From positions 62,001 through 126,000 of the forward strand of contig NZ_JBHTAN010000002.1 in the NCBI RefSeq assembly GCF_042663585.1: a stretch of 64,000 bases of DNA. Direction: 5' to 3'. Shown here piece after piece: positions 7,696-15,357 of the stretch. The stretch is from Natranaeroarchaeum sp042663585. GTDB lineage: Archaea; Halobacteriota; Halobacteria; Halobacteriales; Natronoarchaeaceae. The notes under the pieces were generated by a model. That model was not told where the DNA came from. It worked only from the letters and a program-made list of their open reading frames with translations, and made no database searches. A program made the translations under genes and the position numbers. Within the stretch, counting starts at the first letter, position 1. Each line of letters starts with the position of its first letter.

Positions 7696-9096
7696 CATCC
7701 GTCTTTAGTTAAGACTCACACCTCGGTTGAGTAGCGGTAGCGAGTGTCTCTTGTAAGATTGGTCGTTGCTTGTGGATCTTCTGAGCGTCTTCGATCAACC
7801 GTTCTAGAAGTGGTGGCGGTGAGTAGCCGAGATATTCACCGAGTTCGTGGAGGATAAGCTGGGCGTGCGACCGAAAGGTCGCCGCCCAGCGCTCCGTCGG
7901 AAACACGATCCCATCACCCGCTTGCTCGGTCACCAGATCCAACAGATCACGGCTTACAAGCAGCGATAGCAACGCTGCGTACAGTAGGATCTTTACCACG
8001 TGTTCGTCACTCGTGTCGAACTCATCCAGTTCGTACTGCGTCTTCAACTCACGGAACAGCAACTCAACCTCCCACCGACATCGGTAGATCTGCGCTAAAT
8101 CCGCCGGGAAGAACTCTTTTCTCACCAAATTCGTCATGTACAGATGGTAGTCGTCGGCGTCCTCGTCGCGGACGCCGACGACGCGAAACCGCTTCGTATC
8201 CAGCGACCGCGTCCCGTTGTACGGTCCTCGTTTGAACTCTACTTCGACCTCTACATCGATGTACTTCCGGTCGAGATCGTCGAGAACAGCTCGGAGCTGC
8301 TTCCTCTAAGGGAATGGCGCGGCCGCGCCATTCCCGTAATTCGTCCGTAATAACCGGGTTTGCGTTCTGTTTTAGCCTGCTCACGAAGTAACCGCCGTTC
8401 TCGTCGATCCGCGCAAACCGGCGGTACTTGAAATACGCAAGATCGAACAACACGAGGCGGTTCTCAAGCCACGGCCCTGTCTTGAACAGCGTGCTATCGT
8501 GTGCTTTCTCGTCAGTCACGTCGATTCGTTCAATCGTCTGGTCGGTGGCATTGTGGAGCAGGTGGAGCTTCGCTCCAGCCTGCTCCTCGTGGCAGGCTTC
8601 GTACTCGTTGGAAAGGAACTCGTGCAACCGCAGCACCGTTCCATCGGCGATCATCACATCTCTAAATCGGTCGATATCAGCGTCAACAGCGTCGGGAACA
8701 GCGACCTCGTCGAGACCGTGCTCGACGAGGTCGCAGAGGTACTCTGCGAGTATCGGAGTCAACCGCTGATAGAACCCACCCGGTGAGATTGTCTTGTCGG
8801 CAGTAGAGTTGTAGCAGCGTCTAAAACTGGCGAGTGTTCGGCTTTCGCCTGCGGCGAAGCCGAACACAAATGCCCAGACGAAGGCAGGAATCTGGAGTTT
8901 GCGGTCACGTTTGACCACGCCGAGTTCCTCGGCGTGCTCTTCAAGAAACTCAGAGGGAAACAATGTAGTGAGCCGACGCATAATCCGAGACGAGGAGGTT
9001 TCGTTGTGCACACTCGACACCTCCTCATTCCTTGCGAAAAGTAGTCTCGATAAGCCGCTGCTGTCACGCGGTTTCCCGCTTAACTAAAGACGGATG
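7696..9096 (-). mobile_element. ISH8-like insertion sequence (IS4 family), 1401 bp
   Basis: The ends are perfect 18-bp inverted repeats: CATCCGTCTTTAGTTAAG at 7696-7713 and its complement at 9079-9096. An 11-bp direct repeat, GCTTTTTGAGG, flanks the element at 7685-7695 and 9097-9107 and is the target duplication. The 1.4-kb length and IS4-type transposase agree with the haloarchaeal ISH8 group. It landed between the DUF1931 gene and xseA, 38 bp upstream of the xseA start, so it replaces the natural DNA upstream of the xseA promoter. The crisp target duplication indicates a fairly recent insertion. Confidence 0.93.
7709..9020 (-). pseudogene. ISH8-type IS4 transposase, frameshifted
   Basis: The frame starts at 9020 (MSSVHNETSSSRIMRRLTTLF) and reads as an IS4 transposase with a DDE-type core (DVMIADGTVLRLHEF, ENRLVLFDLAYFKYRRF) up to about 8310. 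After LREWRGRAIPLE it turns into arginine/serine-rich nonsense. The correct continuation, QLRAVLDDLDRKYIDVEVEVEF through QIYRCRWEVELLFRELK (the YREK-type motif with the catalytic Glu), lies in another frame and runs to 7709. A one-base deletion near 8305-8312 explains this. The copy is therefore probably not autonomous, although intact ends could be moved by a related transposase. Confidence 0.85.
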
Positions 9097-9134
9097 GCTT
9101 TTTGAGGTTCCTGCTCAGAAGTTAGGAAACGGAG

Positions 9135-10187
9135 ATGGCGGACGCACCGGATACCGAACGGCAGGCGGTCGAACCTGATGCGAGAGAGGTCCTTAGCGTG
9201 TCCCAGCTAAACGACCGGATCGCGTCGGTCGTCCAGGACACGCCTGCCCTCAACGGTGTCCGGTGTATTGGCGAAGTCACTGATCTCCACCAGAACAGTA
9301 CGGCGCTCTACTTCACGCTCACCGACGGCGACGCCGAGCTCCCCTGTATGATCTGGGCAAACCGCTACCGGGAGATGGACGCCGATCTCGAGGACGGGAC
9401 CGAGGTCATCCTCGAAGGCGATATCGACTACTGGGTCGAAGGTGGGAAAATCGACCTCAAACCGTGGGAAGTAATCGTCGTCGGCGACGGCGACCAGGCC
9501 GCTGCCGTGGAGCGACTGCGGAGCGAACTCGAAGAGCGTGGCTGGTTCGATGACGAACAGAAACAGCAACCGCCGGCGTTCCCGGAGCGGGTCGGCGTCG
9601 TCACGTCCCTCCGAGGGGACGCCCGGTACGACATTCAGAACGCGATCCACGGGCAGGACCCCACCGTCGACATCCTGGTGAAGGACGCAACCGTCCAAGG
9701 GTCGAACGCGCCGACGTCCATCGCGAACGGCATCCATCATCTCGACCGTTCCGAGGACGTCGACGCGATCATCGTCGGCCGTGGCGGTGGGAGCGATTCG
9801 AACCTCCAAGCCTTCAACACCGAGCGGGTCGCGGAGGCGATCTTCACCGCCAATACCCCTGTGGTCACCGCTATCGGACACACCGATGACCGACTCATCG
9901 CGGATCAGGTGGCGGACGTTGCGACGATCACGCCGACCGCCGCCGGCGAGTATATCGTGAACTCCCGCCAAGAGTTCCTTGCGAGTGAGATCGAGCCGCT
10001 GGAGCAACAGCTCGACGCCGCATACGAGACCTTCCAGCAGGACCACGAACACGAACAGGAGCTCGCCGAAGTAGTCGATGAAGCGACTGCACCCGAAGGC
10101 CTCCCACCGATTTACTACAAGGTCGCGATCGCTGTGCTGCTGTTGCTGTTGCTGGTCATCACCGGGCTTTGGCTGGGGGTGATCTAA
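9135..10187 (+). CDS. xseA: Exonuclease VII large subunit, short form with C-terminal membrane helix
   Basis: A 350-aa protein. Residues 18-115 are the OB-fold single-strand DNA-binding domain (LSVSQLNDRIASVV, IGEVTDL). The catalytic domain contains VGVVTSLRGDARYDI, IIVGRGGGSDSN, FNTERVAEAI, AIGHTDDRLIADQVAD and TPTAAGEY, the signature run of XseA. ExoVII degrades single-stranded DNA from both ends. The protein is about 100 residues shorter than bacterial XseA: most of the coiled coil that binds XseB is missing and is replaced by one hydrophobic helix at about 328-350, suggesting membrane attachment. xseB follows 2 bp downstream. Confidence 0.88.
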   Translation: MADAPDTERQAVEPDAREVLSVSQLNDRIASVVQDTPALNGVRCIGEVTDLHQNSTALYFTLTDGDAELPCMIWANRYREMDADLEDGTEVILEGDIDYWVEGGKIDLKPWEVIVVGDGDQAAAVERLRSELEERGWFDDEQKQQPPAFPERVGVVTSLRGDARYDIQNAIHGQDPTVDILVKDATVQGSNAPTSIANGIHHLDRSEDVDAIIVGRGGGSDSNLQAFNTERVAEAIFTANTPVVTAIGHTDDRLIADQVADVATITPTAAGEYIVNSRQEFLASEIEPLEQQLDAAYETFQQDHEHEQELAEVVDEATAPEGLPPIYYKVAIAVLLLLLLVITGLWLGVI

Positions 10188-10189
10188 CC

Positions 10190-10372
10190 GTGGCTAAAGA
10201 CGCCGAAATCCACGATCGGGTGAGTCGCGTCGAGGAGATCATTGAGCAGCTCGACGCAGATGAGTGCGACCTCGACGAAGGTACAGCACTTCACGAGGAG
10301 GGTCAGGAACTCCTGACCGAGGTTCGAGAGGTCCTCGACGAGGGAAGCGGCGAAGTTGTGGAGCTCGAGTAA
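10190..10372 (+). CDS. xseB: Exonuclease VII small subunit
   Basis: A GTG start at 10190, two bases after the xseA stop, gives a 60-aa protein: VAKDAEIHDRVSRVEEIIEQL, then DLDEGTALHEEGQELLTEVREVL. Two amphipathic helices with the DLDEG-like turn are typical of XseB, which binds the coiled coil of XseA in the ExoVII complex. The upstream in-frame ATG at 10169 lies inside xseA and is not needed. Translational coupling with xseA is likely. The ISH4-type element begins 19 bp after its stop. Confidence 0.82.
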   Translation: MAKDAEIHDRVSRVEEIIEQLDADECDLDEGTALHEEGQELLTEVREVLDEGSGEVVELE

Positions 10373-10391
10373 GTGAGCTGATTCTCACCCT

Positions 10392-11428
10392 CGCTCTTAT
10401 GCAAAGCTACGGAAAGACCGTATCATTACACTGAACCGGCGCTAATCTGGTGATATGGCTTCTGCTCAGCCGGCGTTCGGCGCGATGTTTCGAGAGCTGA
10501 TCGAGCTGGGCGTCGTCAAGATCGACACGGAGCCGCTCGATGCCCGCATCGAGCGGCGACTCAAGGAGGAGACGTCCTGTCCACGCTGCGGCCACACCGC
10601 CGTTCAAACGTGGCCGCATCTCGACCGTGTCTGGTGCCGTGACTGCAACTTCAAGCCGGTGTACACCTACGGAACGCCGTTTCACGAGAAGCACCTCTCT
10701 TGCGGCGAGGTGCTTCTCGCGTTCACCCTCTACGCCGATACGTTGCTCAGTATCAACCAGATCGCGCCGTTGCTCGATCGGGTCTACACTACCGTTCACA
10801 CGGCAATTCGGGAGGTGGAAGCCGCGATCCATCGCGGCTTCCCCGTCGTCTGGCGTCTCCTCGACCAGACCATCGACGGACCGACCCAAGTCGACGAGTC
10901 TGGGGAGGTCTGTTCGGGCTACAAAGGGAAAGAGCCGCCGCGGAACAGCCGTTCTCGCGGCGGCTCGTCCCAAACTGGGCGGTCGCGCTGGCGAGGCCGT
11001 CACGGTGACCAGCTGACGCTCGTCGCGGCGTGCCGCGACTCGCTTCGCGTGCTCCGTGGACAGCGTGGGATTGACTACAGCGGCGACCTGGAACCAGTGA
11101 TCCAACTGGCTGAAGACCTCTCCCAGCCACTGGGAGAGGTCTGGACCGATGGCCTCCAAGCATACCGCGAGATGGAGCGTGACCACCGAACGGTCGTACA
11201 CAAAGAGCGGTACGTATCGCCAGAAGGCGTCCATATTAACCAAGCTGAATGCCTGTTTTCGCTCGTCCAGCCGTGGCTACGGAAGTTCCGCGGCCTGTCC
11301 AAGCAAGGCTTGGAACAGGCCGCTCACACCTTCGGCATCGTGCGCTCACTGACTCTAGCAGGTGCATCCACCGAGTCAATCGTTGACTGTCTCATTATCG
11401 GGGCTTTCCGCAATTCTACATAAGAGCG
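10392..11428 (+). mobile_element. ISH4-group insertion sequence (IS1595 family), 1037 bp
   Basis: Imperfect inverted ends start with the shared CGCTCTTATG at 10392-10401 and its complement at 11419-11428; the similarity continues through a CGGAAAG block further in. An 8-bp direct repeat, CTCACCCT, flanks it at 10384-10391 and 11429-11436. Both the family and the 8-bp duplication fit IS1595/ISH4. The element carries one intact transposase gene and appears complete. Confidence 0.9.
10455..11423 (+). CDS. IS1595-family (ISH4 group) transposase
   Basis: A 322-aa protein. It starts with a zinc ribbon (CPRCGHTAVQTWPHLDRVWCRDC), as in IS1595 transposases, followed by a helix-rich region and the DDE-type catalytic core: QVDESGEVCSGYKGKE (first Asp-Glu), VWTDGLQAY (second Asp) and a late HINQAECLFSLVQPWLRKFRGL that carries the His/Asn-type segment replacing the usual Glu in this family. 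The reading frame is intact and it fills almost the whole element, stopping 5 bp before its right end. Confidence 0.88.
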   Translation: MASAQPAFGAMFRELIELGVVKIDTEPLDARIERRLKEETSCPRCGHTAVQTWPHLDRVWCRDCNFKPVYTYGTPFHEKHLSCGEVLLAFTLYADTLLSINQIAPLLDRVYTTVHTAIREVEAAIHRGFPVVWRLLDQTIDGPTQVDESGEVCSGYKGKEPPRNSRSRGGSSQTGRSRWRGRHGDQLTLVAACRDSLRVLRGQRGIDYSGDLEPVIQLAEDLSQPLGEVWTDGLQAYREMERDHRTVVHKERYVSPEGVHINQAECLFSLVQPWLRKFRGLSKQGLEQAAHTFGIVRSLTLAGASTESIVDCLIIGAFRNST

Positions 11429-11434
11429 CTCACC

Positions 11435-11477
11435 CTTAACCAACAGACTTCTTCCTCCTGCGCCTTCGTTGGTTAAG
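11435..11477. repeat. Perfect 10-bp inverted repeat next to the IS1595 element
   Basis: CTTAACCAAC at 11435-11444 and GTTGGTTAAG at 11468-11477 can form a 10-bp stem with a 23-base loop. It begins inside the right target duplication of the insertion sequence. It could be a terminator, a regulatory hairpin or the end of an older element. There is no gene between here and 11625. Confidence 0.5.
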
Positions 11478-11624
11478 TCCTTTCCTACGAGGTCAACAAG
11501 TGATTTGGTTATAATTTATCCGATAAACTTGCACCACTTGGTAGCCAGAAAGCATTTAGGTATCATCCAACTACCGCGCCAATATGTACCGTGACTCAAC
11601 CGGTGCATACCCATACCCGCATGT

Positions 11625-11903
11625 ATGATTACGAGGTCAGTCACCATCGAAGACATCGATGACCTGTACCTGATGTGGAACGACCACATCAACGCCTCCG
11701 CCCTCTATCGCCGCGCCCTCCGCGAGGAAATGGAAGTCCGCGGTGTTGACCCCGATGAACTCCGCGACCTCCTCGAACGGGCCCGCGAGCAGGGCTACAC
11801 GCTCGACGAGATCGCAGAGGACACCAACCGATTCGACGACCTCCAGTCGCTCGTCGAAGAGCAACAGAGCCAGCCACCAGCTGGAGACGCCACAGATGAT
11901 TGA
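11625..11903 (+). CDS. Small helical protein heading a membrane-protein module (92 aa)
   Basis: MITRSVTIEDIDDLYLMWNDHINASALYRRALREEMEVRGVDP followed by DELRDLLERAREQGYTLDEIAEDTNRFDDL. The N-terminal strand plus two helices resemble a ribbon-helix-helix or short antitoxin-like DNA-binding fold, but no specific family is evident. It is 6 bp upstream of the next gene on the same strand, and the four genes from here to 14597 are spaced 6, 25 and -4 bp, so they form one operon. It may be the operon's regulator. Confidence 0.6.
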   Translation: MITRSVTIEDIDDLYLMWNDHINASALYRRALREEMEVRGVDPDELRDLLERAREQGYTLDEIAEDTNRFDDLQSLVEEQQSQPPAGDATDD

Positions 11904-11909
11904 CTCGCT

Positions 11910-12329
11910 ATGTCACAGGACCAGACTCCCTCCGACCCTGAGCCTAGCGTCGAAAACCAATCACCGCTGACCGGGAAGATCCCCCGGCAGGCAGCGCTCA
12001 CTGTCGTCCTCCTGAGCCTGTTCGCTGTCCAGCCGGTCGCCGCCCAGAGTAACGCGGTCTGTAGCGCAGACAACCTCCCGAGCATGATTGAGGGGTTCTT
12101 CCAGCTGACCACCGCGCTGGGGATCGTCGGCCTCGCCATCGTTTGGCAGGCTGACTCCCTCATCGAGATGTTCACCCTCAATCCCGAGCAGAAGAAGGGG
12201 CTCAAGCGCCACAAGCGCTCGGCGATGAAGTCCGCCGTCGTCCTCGTCGTCCTCGGCCCGCTGTACACCGTCGCCGGGTCGATGATGGGCCTCCCGCTGG
12301 CGCAGTGCGTCGACCTCGTCCCCTGGTAA
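11910..12329 (+). CDS. Exported two-helix membrane protein, pilin-like (139 aa)
   Basis: After a polar N-terminus, residues 24-46 (IPRQAALTVVLLSLFAVQPVAAQ) look like a signal peptide with an AQ cleavage site. Two further hydrophobic helices follow (FFQLTTALGIVGLAIVW and AMKSAVVLVVLGPLYTVAGSMMGL), separated by a basic cytoplasmic loop EQKKGLKRHKRSA. One Cys follows the signal peptide and one lies near the C-terminus. The layout resembles VirB2/TrbC-type pilins of conjugation systems, but I see no decisive motif. It lies between the regulator-like gene and the large surface protein. Confidence 0.6.
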   Translation: MSQDQTPSDPEPSVENQSPLTGKIPRQAALTVVLLSLFAVQPVAAQSNAVCSADNLPSMIEGFFQLTTALGIVGLAIVWQADSLIEMFTLNPEQKKGLKRHKRSAMKSAVVLVVLGPLYTVAGSMMGLPLAQCVDLVPW

Positions 12330-12354
12330 CCACTCCGCAGTCCCCGCGAGCCCT

Positions 12355-14088
12355 ATGAACCATCGAGAGCTCTCCGTGCTCATGGCCGGCTTGCTCGCGA
12401 CGAGCCTAGTCACGGGTATCGTCGCCGCTGACCCGCCACGACCAGGTACGGAGGGGAACGGACTCACGGAAAATGAGTCGGCAACGCTGTGGTCACGTGA
12501 TGCGGACAACTACATCACTCAAGAGGAGTACCGCCAGCGCTACGGCGAGAACCGCTCTGCCGTTCATCAGGTCGCGAACGGGACGGACATTACGTTCAAA
12601 CGACCGCCGGCGACTGCGACGACGTGGACGCGGAACGACTTCGAGGACCTCGACGCCGGCGGCCCAGATACGTCCGTGCATCCACCGCACGCGGACCTCG
12701 AGGACGGCGTCTTCATCGAGGATGCTCACGCGACGATCTTCGCCGTCCAGCCCTCTACTCGTGGCCACCTCGAGTCCGGTGAAACCCCACTCTACATCGC
12801 GCCGAATGGGACGATGCGCGGGTTCGTTGATTACCGCGTTCGTGTGCCCAACGGGAGTTCCTCCGGCAACACGACTATCTCGTGGTCGCTCACGGAGCAC
12901 GAGATCGAAGAAGTCCGGTTGAAGAAGGACGGCGAGATCATCGCCGAGCGTGATGGGGCCCATATGCCTGCCCTCGACTACCAGATCGAGGACGACTGGA
13001 GTGCGAATCTCACGCTGGAAGCGGAGATTAGCGTCCGGCTGAAGAAGACCGTCAGGACCGACCTGGGTGACCGGACGGACGTCGACATCACCTATCGGAC
13101 GGAATCACGCAACGTCTCCGATTCGATCGCCGTCGAGATTTACGACCTCTCGGCGTACCCCTACTACGCCGAGTATCCGAACGGCGATGCCGGCGTGGCC
13201 ATCTTCCAGTCGCGGCCGTGGCAGGGGTACACGCTCACGGAGGACGGTGAGGCACGGGTCCGTGGCATCTGGCGGTTCTACACCGCTCGGAACACCAACT
13301 GGGACACGCTCGTCCGGTCGAATCGCACGGATAGCGCCACCGTCGAGTCAGACGCGATTCCGGTGTACGTCCACGCCTATCCCTCGCGGATCGGGCCGCG
13401 TGCCGAGCCGGTTCGAGACGGACCGGAACTCATCGAGACCTGGGGGACTGACCGCCCGTCACCAGTCGGCACCATCGGTGAGAACATCAATATCGACATC
13501 GTCAACCAGTCGTACACGACGACGTACGGCGTCGCCGTTCGAGCCGAGAACGTCGATCCAGAGTCGCTGCACGTTGCGGGCATCGTCCGGGGCGTGAATG
13601 CGTCAATCGTCGAGCCGAATGCCGGCTCCGAGCGACAGCTCCGCCGCAGCAATCTCACTGTTGAGGTCATCCAGCAGAATCAGTCGCAAGCCACGCTCAG
13701 GGTCGAACTCCGGGATAATCAGTCCGGCGCACCGATCGGGCTCGATGATAGCCGTCAGTATCCAATCGGCGGCACCACCCGAAACGGGTACATCACGGTC
13801 GCGGATCAGCGCGTCGAGACCAACGCCTCGGGAGTGGCCATCGTGACCATCGACGAACCGGGCATCTACACGGCTCGGTACCATCCGGGCTCGTGGCTCG
13901 GTCACAACCCGGCGTACGTCAGCGATACCGCGACGGCCCGCTGGCACCCTCTAGGGACGATCGACGGCTGGTTTGCGCTGGTGTTCGAGGTCGGCTGGCA
14001 GCTCCTGCCGTTCTTCGTGATGTTCTACGCTGGCAAGCGCCTCCTGCGGATGCTCGGCCCAGAAGACATCTTCGGACAGAAACCATGA
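12355..14088 (+). CDS. Large secreted/surface protein with C-terminal membrane anchor (577 aa)
   Basis: The N-terminus HRELSVLMAGLLATSLVTGIVAA is a signal peptide. The long extracellular part is beta-rich and contains many NxS/T sites (for example NGT, NVS, NRT, NQS, NLT), consistent with N-glycosylation. Near the end, WHPLGTIDGWFALVFEVGW and LLPFFVMFYAGKRLLRML form a membrane anchor with a short cytoplasmic tail. It overlaps the next gene by 4 bp (ATGA). Such proteins accompany pilin-like and VirB4-like genes in haloarchaeal integrated elements; that role is inference here because no ATPase gene is present. Confidence 0.65.
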   Translation: MNHRELSVLMAGLLATSLVTGIVAADPPRPGTEGNGLTENESATLWSRDADNYITQEEYRQRYGENRSAVHQVANGTDITFKRPPATATTWTRNDFEDLDAGGPDTSVHPPHADLEDGVFIEDAHATIFAVQPSTRGHLESGETPLYIAPNGTMRGFVDYRVRVPNGSSSGNTTISWSLTEHEIEEVRLKKDGEIIAERDGAHMPALDYQIEDDWSANLTLEAEISVRLKKTVRTDLGDRTDVDITYRTESRNVSDSIAVEIYDLSAYPYYAEYPNGDAGVAIFQSRPWQGYTLTEDGEARVRGIWRFYTARNTNWDTLVRSNRTDSATVESDAIPVYVHAYPSRIGPRAEPVRDGPELIETWGTDRPSPVGTIGENINIDIVNQSYTTTYGVAVRAENVDPESLHVAGIVRGVNASIVEPNAGSERQLRRSNLTVEVIQQNQSQATLRVELRDNQSGAPIGLDDSRQYPIGGTTRNGYITVADQRVETNASGVAIVTIDEPGIYTARYHPGSWLGHNPAYVSDTATARWHPLGTIDGWFALVFEVGWQLLPFFVMFYAGKRLLRMLGPEDIFGQKP

Positions 14089-14597
14089 CTCAGGACAATC
14101 CCCACTTCAGTAGACGGACCGCCCTCCGAACAGTCGCCGGCGCCGCTCTCGTGAGCGTGGCCGGATGCCTCAACAACGACGATTCCCCGGATGGCGGGAA
14201 CCCAACACCGTCTGATGAAAGGGGAATCATCCAGCAAGTCACCGTAGAGGAGACAGAACTCGTCGTTGAATACTCCTCAGAGGAGGGAGTCGACCAGATC
14301 AACCTTGTCCAGCCGAATGGGGAGCTGTTCGGTCAACGAGAAACCGCTGCTGGGTCACAACAGGTCTCTTTCGAGATCGGAACTTCCTATGAGCCTGGCA
14401 TACGTTCTAGCTTAAAACCAGTAGTAATAACGAGTGGAAAACCGATAGACTGCACAGGGATTGACCGTTTGACACAGCAATCTCACCGGCGATCGGCAGT
14501 CGAGAAGCCACGAGCGGATCAACGAGTTGATTCGATTGATTACAGAACAGCTAATAACACAGTTAGAAAACCGTGCACTTGGTGCACGCCATTCTAA
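14085..14597 (+). CDS. Tat lipoprotein, probably truncated and fused to foreign DNA (170 aa)
   Basis: ATG at 14085 overlaps the preceding stop. The N-terminus has a twin-arginine signal (FSRRTALRTVAG) and a lipobox (SVAGC), so it is a membrane-anchored lipoprotein. A domain with ELVVEYSSEEGVDQINLVQPNGELF follows, ending near position 14405 at YEPGIRSS. From there the base composition becomes AT-rich and the translation (LKPVVITSGKPIDCTG and onward to RKPCTWCTPF) no longer looks like a lipoprotein domain. The natural C-terminus was probably lost at a recombination junction. The tail also runs through a GTGCAC operator-like site at 14573-14587. Confidence 0.6.
   Translation: MTQDNPHFSRRTALRTVAGAALVSVAGCLNNDDSPDGGNPTPSDERGIIQQVTVEETELVVEYSSEEGVDQINLVQPNGELFGQRETAAGSQQVSFEIGTSYEPGIRSSLKPVVITSGKPIDCTGIDRLTQQSHRRSAVEKPRADQRVDSIDYRTANNTVRKPCTWCTPF
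14573..14587. promoter_or_regulatory. Operator-like site GTGCACTTGGTGCAC (downstream copy)
   Basis: Two GTGCAC palindromes separated by TTG. The site lies 16 bp beyond the stop of the ribbon-helix-helix gene and is the exact reverse complement of the site upstream of that gene. It is bracketed by TTAGAA (14564-14569) and TTCTAA (14592-14597), extending the dyad. Confidence 0.55.
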
Positions 14598-14602
14598 AGA
14601 TG

Positions 14603-14803
14603 TTAAAGAGTACCCTTTCGTCGCCGGATAATGAGTTCACGCACTTGTTCAACGTGATCAGTGTCAGACCGGATGTAGGCTGTGAGGATTGCTTCGATGA
14701 TCTCGGAGCGGCTGGCTCCGAGATCTTCGCACTCGTACACCAGTTCATCGATCTCTCGGGCGATATCTTTTGCAACCGCAACGCCGAACTTCTCTTTTGC
14801 CAT
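14603..14803 (-). CDS. Ribbon-helix-helix (CopG-like) DNA-binding protein (66 aa)
   Basis: MAKEKFGVAVAKDIAREIDELVYECEDLGASRSEIIEAILTAYI is a classic ribbon-helix-helix: a beta strand, helix A, the GASRSEII turn, and helix B. A basic tail VRELIIRRRKGTL follows. These proteins bind DNA as dimers at short repeats and often autoregulate. Matching operator-like sites (GTGCAC, 3-bp spacer, GTGCAC) flank the gene on both sides in inverted orientation. The DNA around it is clearly more AT-rich than the chromosome, so it was probably carried in by a plasmid or virus. Confidence 0.8.
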   Translation of the reverse strand: MAKEKFGVAVAKDIAREIDELVYECEDLGASRSEIIEAILTAYIRSDTDHVEQVRELIIRRRKGTL

Positions 14804-14826
14804 CTATGAAACACAATTAAAACACC

Positions 14827-14841
14827 GTGCACCAAGTGCAC
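14827..14841. promoter_or_regulatory. Operator-like site GTGCACCAAGTGCAC upstream of the RHH gene
   Basis: It lies 24-38 bp upstream of the start of the ribbon-helix-helix gene, where BRE/TATA elements would be, so a repressor bound here would block its own transcription. It is the exact reverse complement of the site at 14573-14587. Confidence 0.6.
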
Positions 14842-15357
14842 GGCGATCTACTTCCGTTAACACGAATCCCGACGTGAGTCCACTCAGAACGCCGACTACC
14901 GTACTGCTTCTGAGAGAGGTGAGATGGAGCAGGAGTCTAGGATACCCGTGCTGTACAGCGATTTACAATCATATATTACTGCCAGTATTAAACTAGAACG
15001 GATGAATGATGATCCAAACATGAGACATGATCATACTATATATCTTATACTTCCTGTCACACATCAACAAACCAGTCGATTCTCTATCCAACACATGCAC
15101 CCCATTATTCTTCTGTATATGTAAGCAGCCAGAACGACGGGTAGGACACCGCCACCCACAGCTGTAAGCACCAAATCTACGTGTAAATTCACTCTATACA
15201 CGTAATCCGGTCTAAGAACCCAAAATAGATGTAAACTTTCTCCAGACAACGTGTAAGAGTGACAGTTATCAAATATGTGATGGCAGGCACTATATATTCT
15301 TCCAACTAATCGTTGTATAGAAGTCTTTTATTCGTGGAGAAAGTACAGTATATAATT
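14842..15357. other. AT-rich intergenic region without a supported gene
   Basis: About 500 bp of visibly lower GC than the rest, with short frames only. It includes an inverted repeat TACGTGTA (15178-15185) and TACACGTA (15197-15204) and further ACGTGTAA-like words. A TTTTA tract near 15326-15330 lies about 28 bp before the next start and is a likely TATA element. The region looks like plasmid- or virus-derived DNA. Confidence 0.45.

Noticed and set aside
9097..10391. xseAB bracketed by two insertion sequences as a composite transposon
   Set aside because: The two elements belong to different families, have their own separate target duplications (11 bp and 8 bp), and one transposase is broken.
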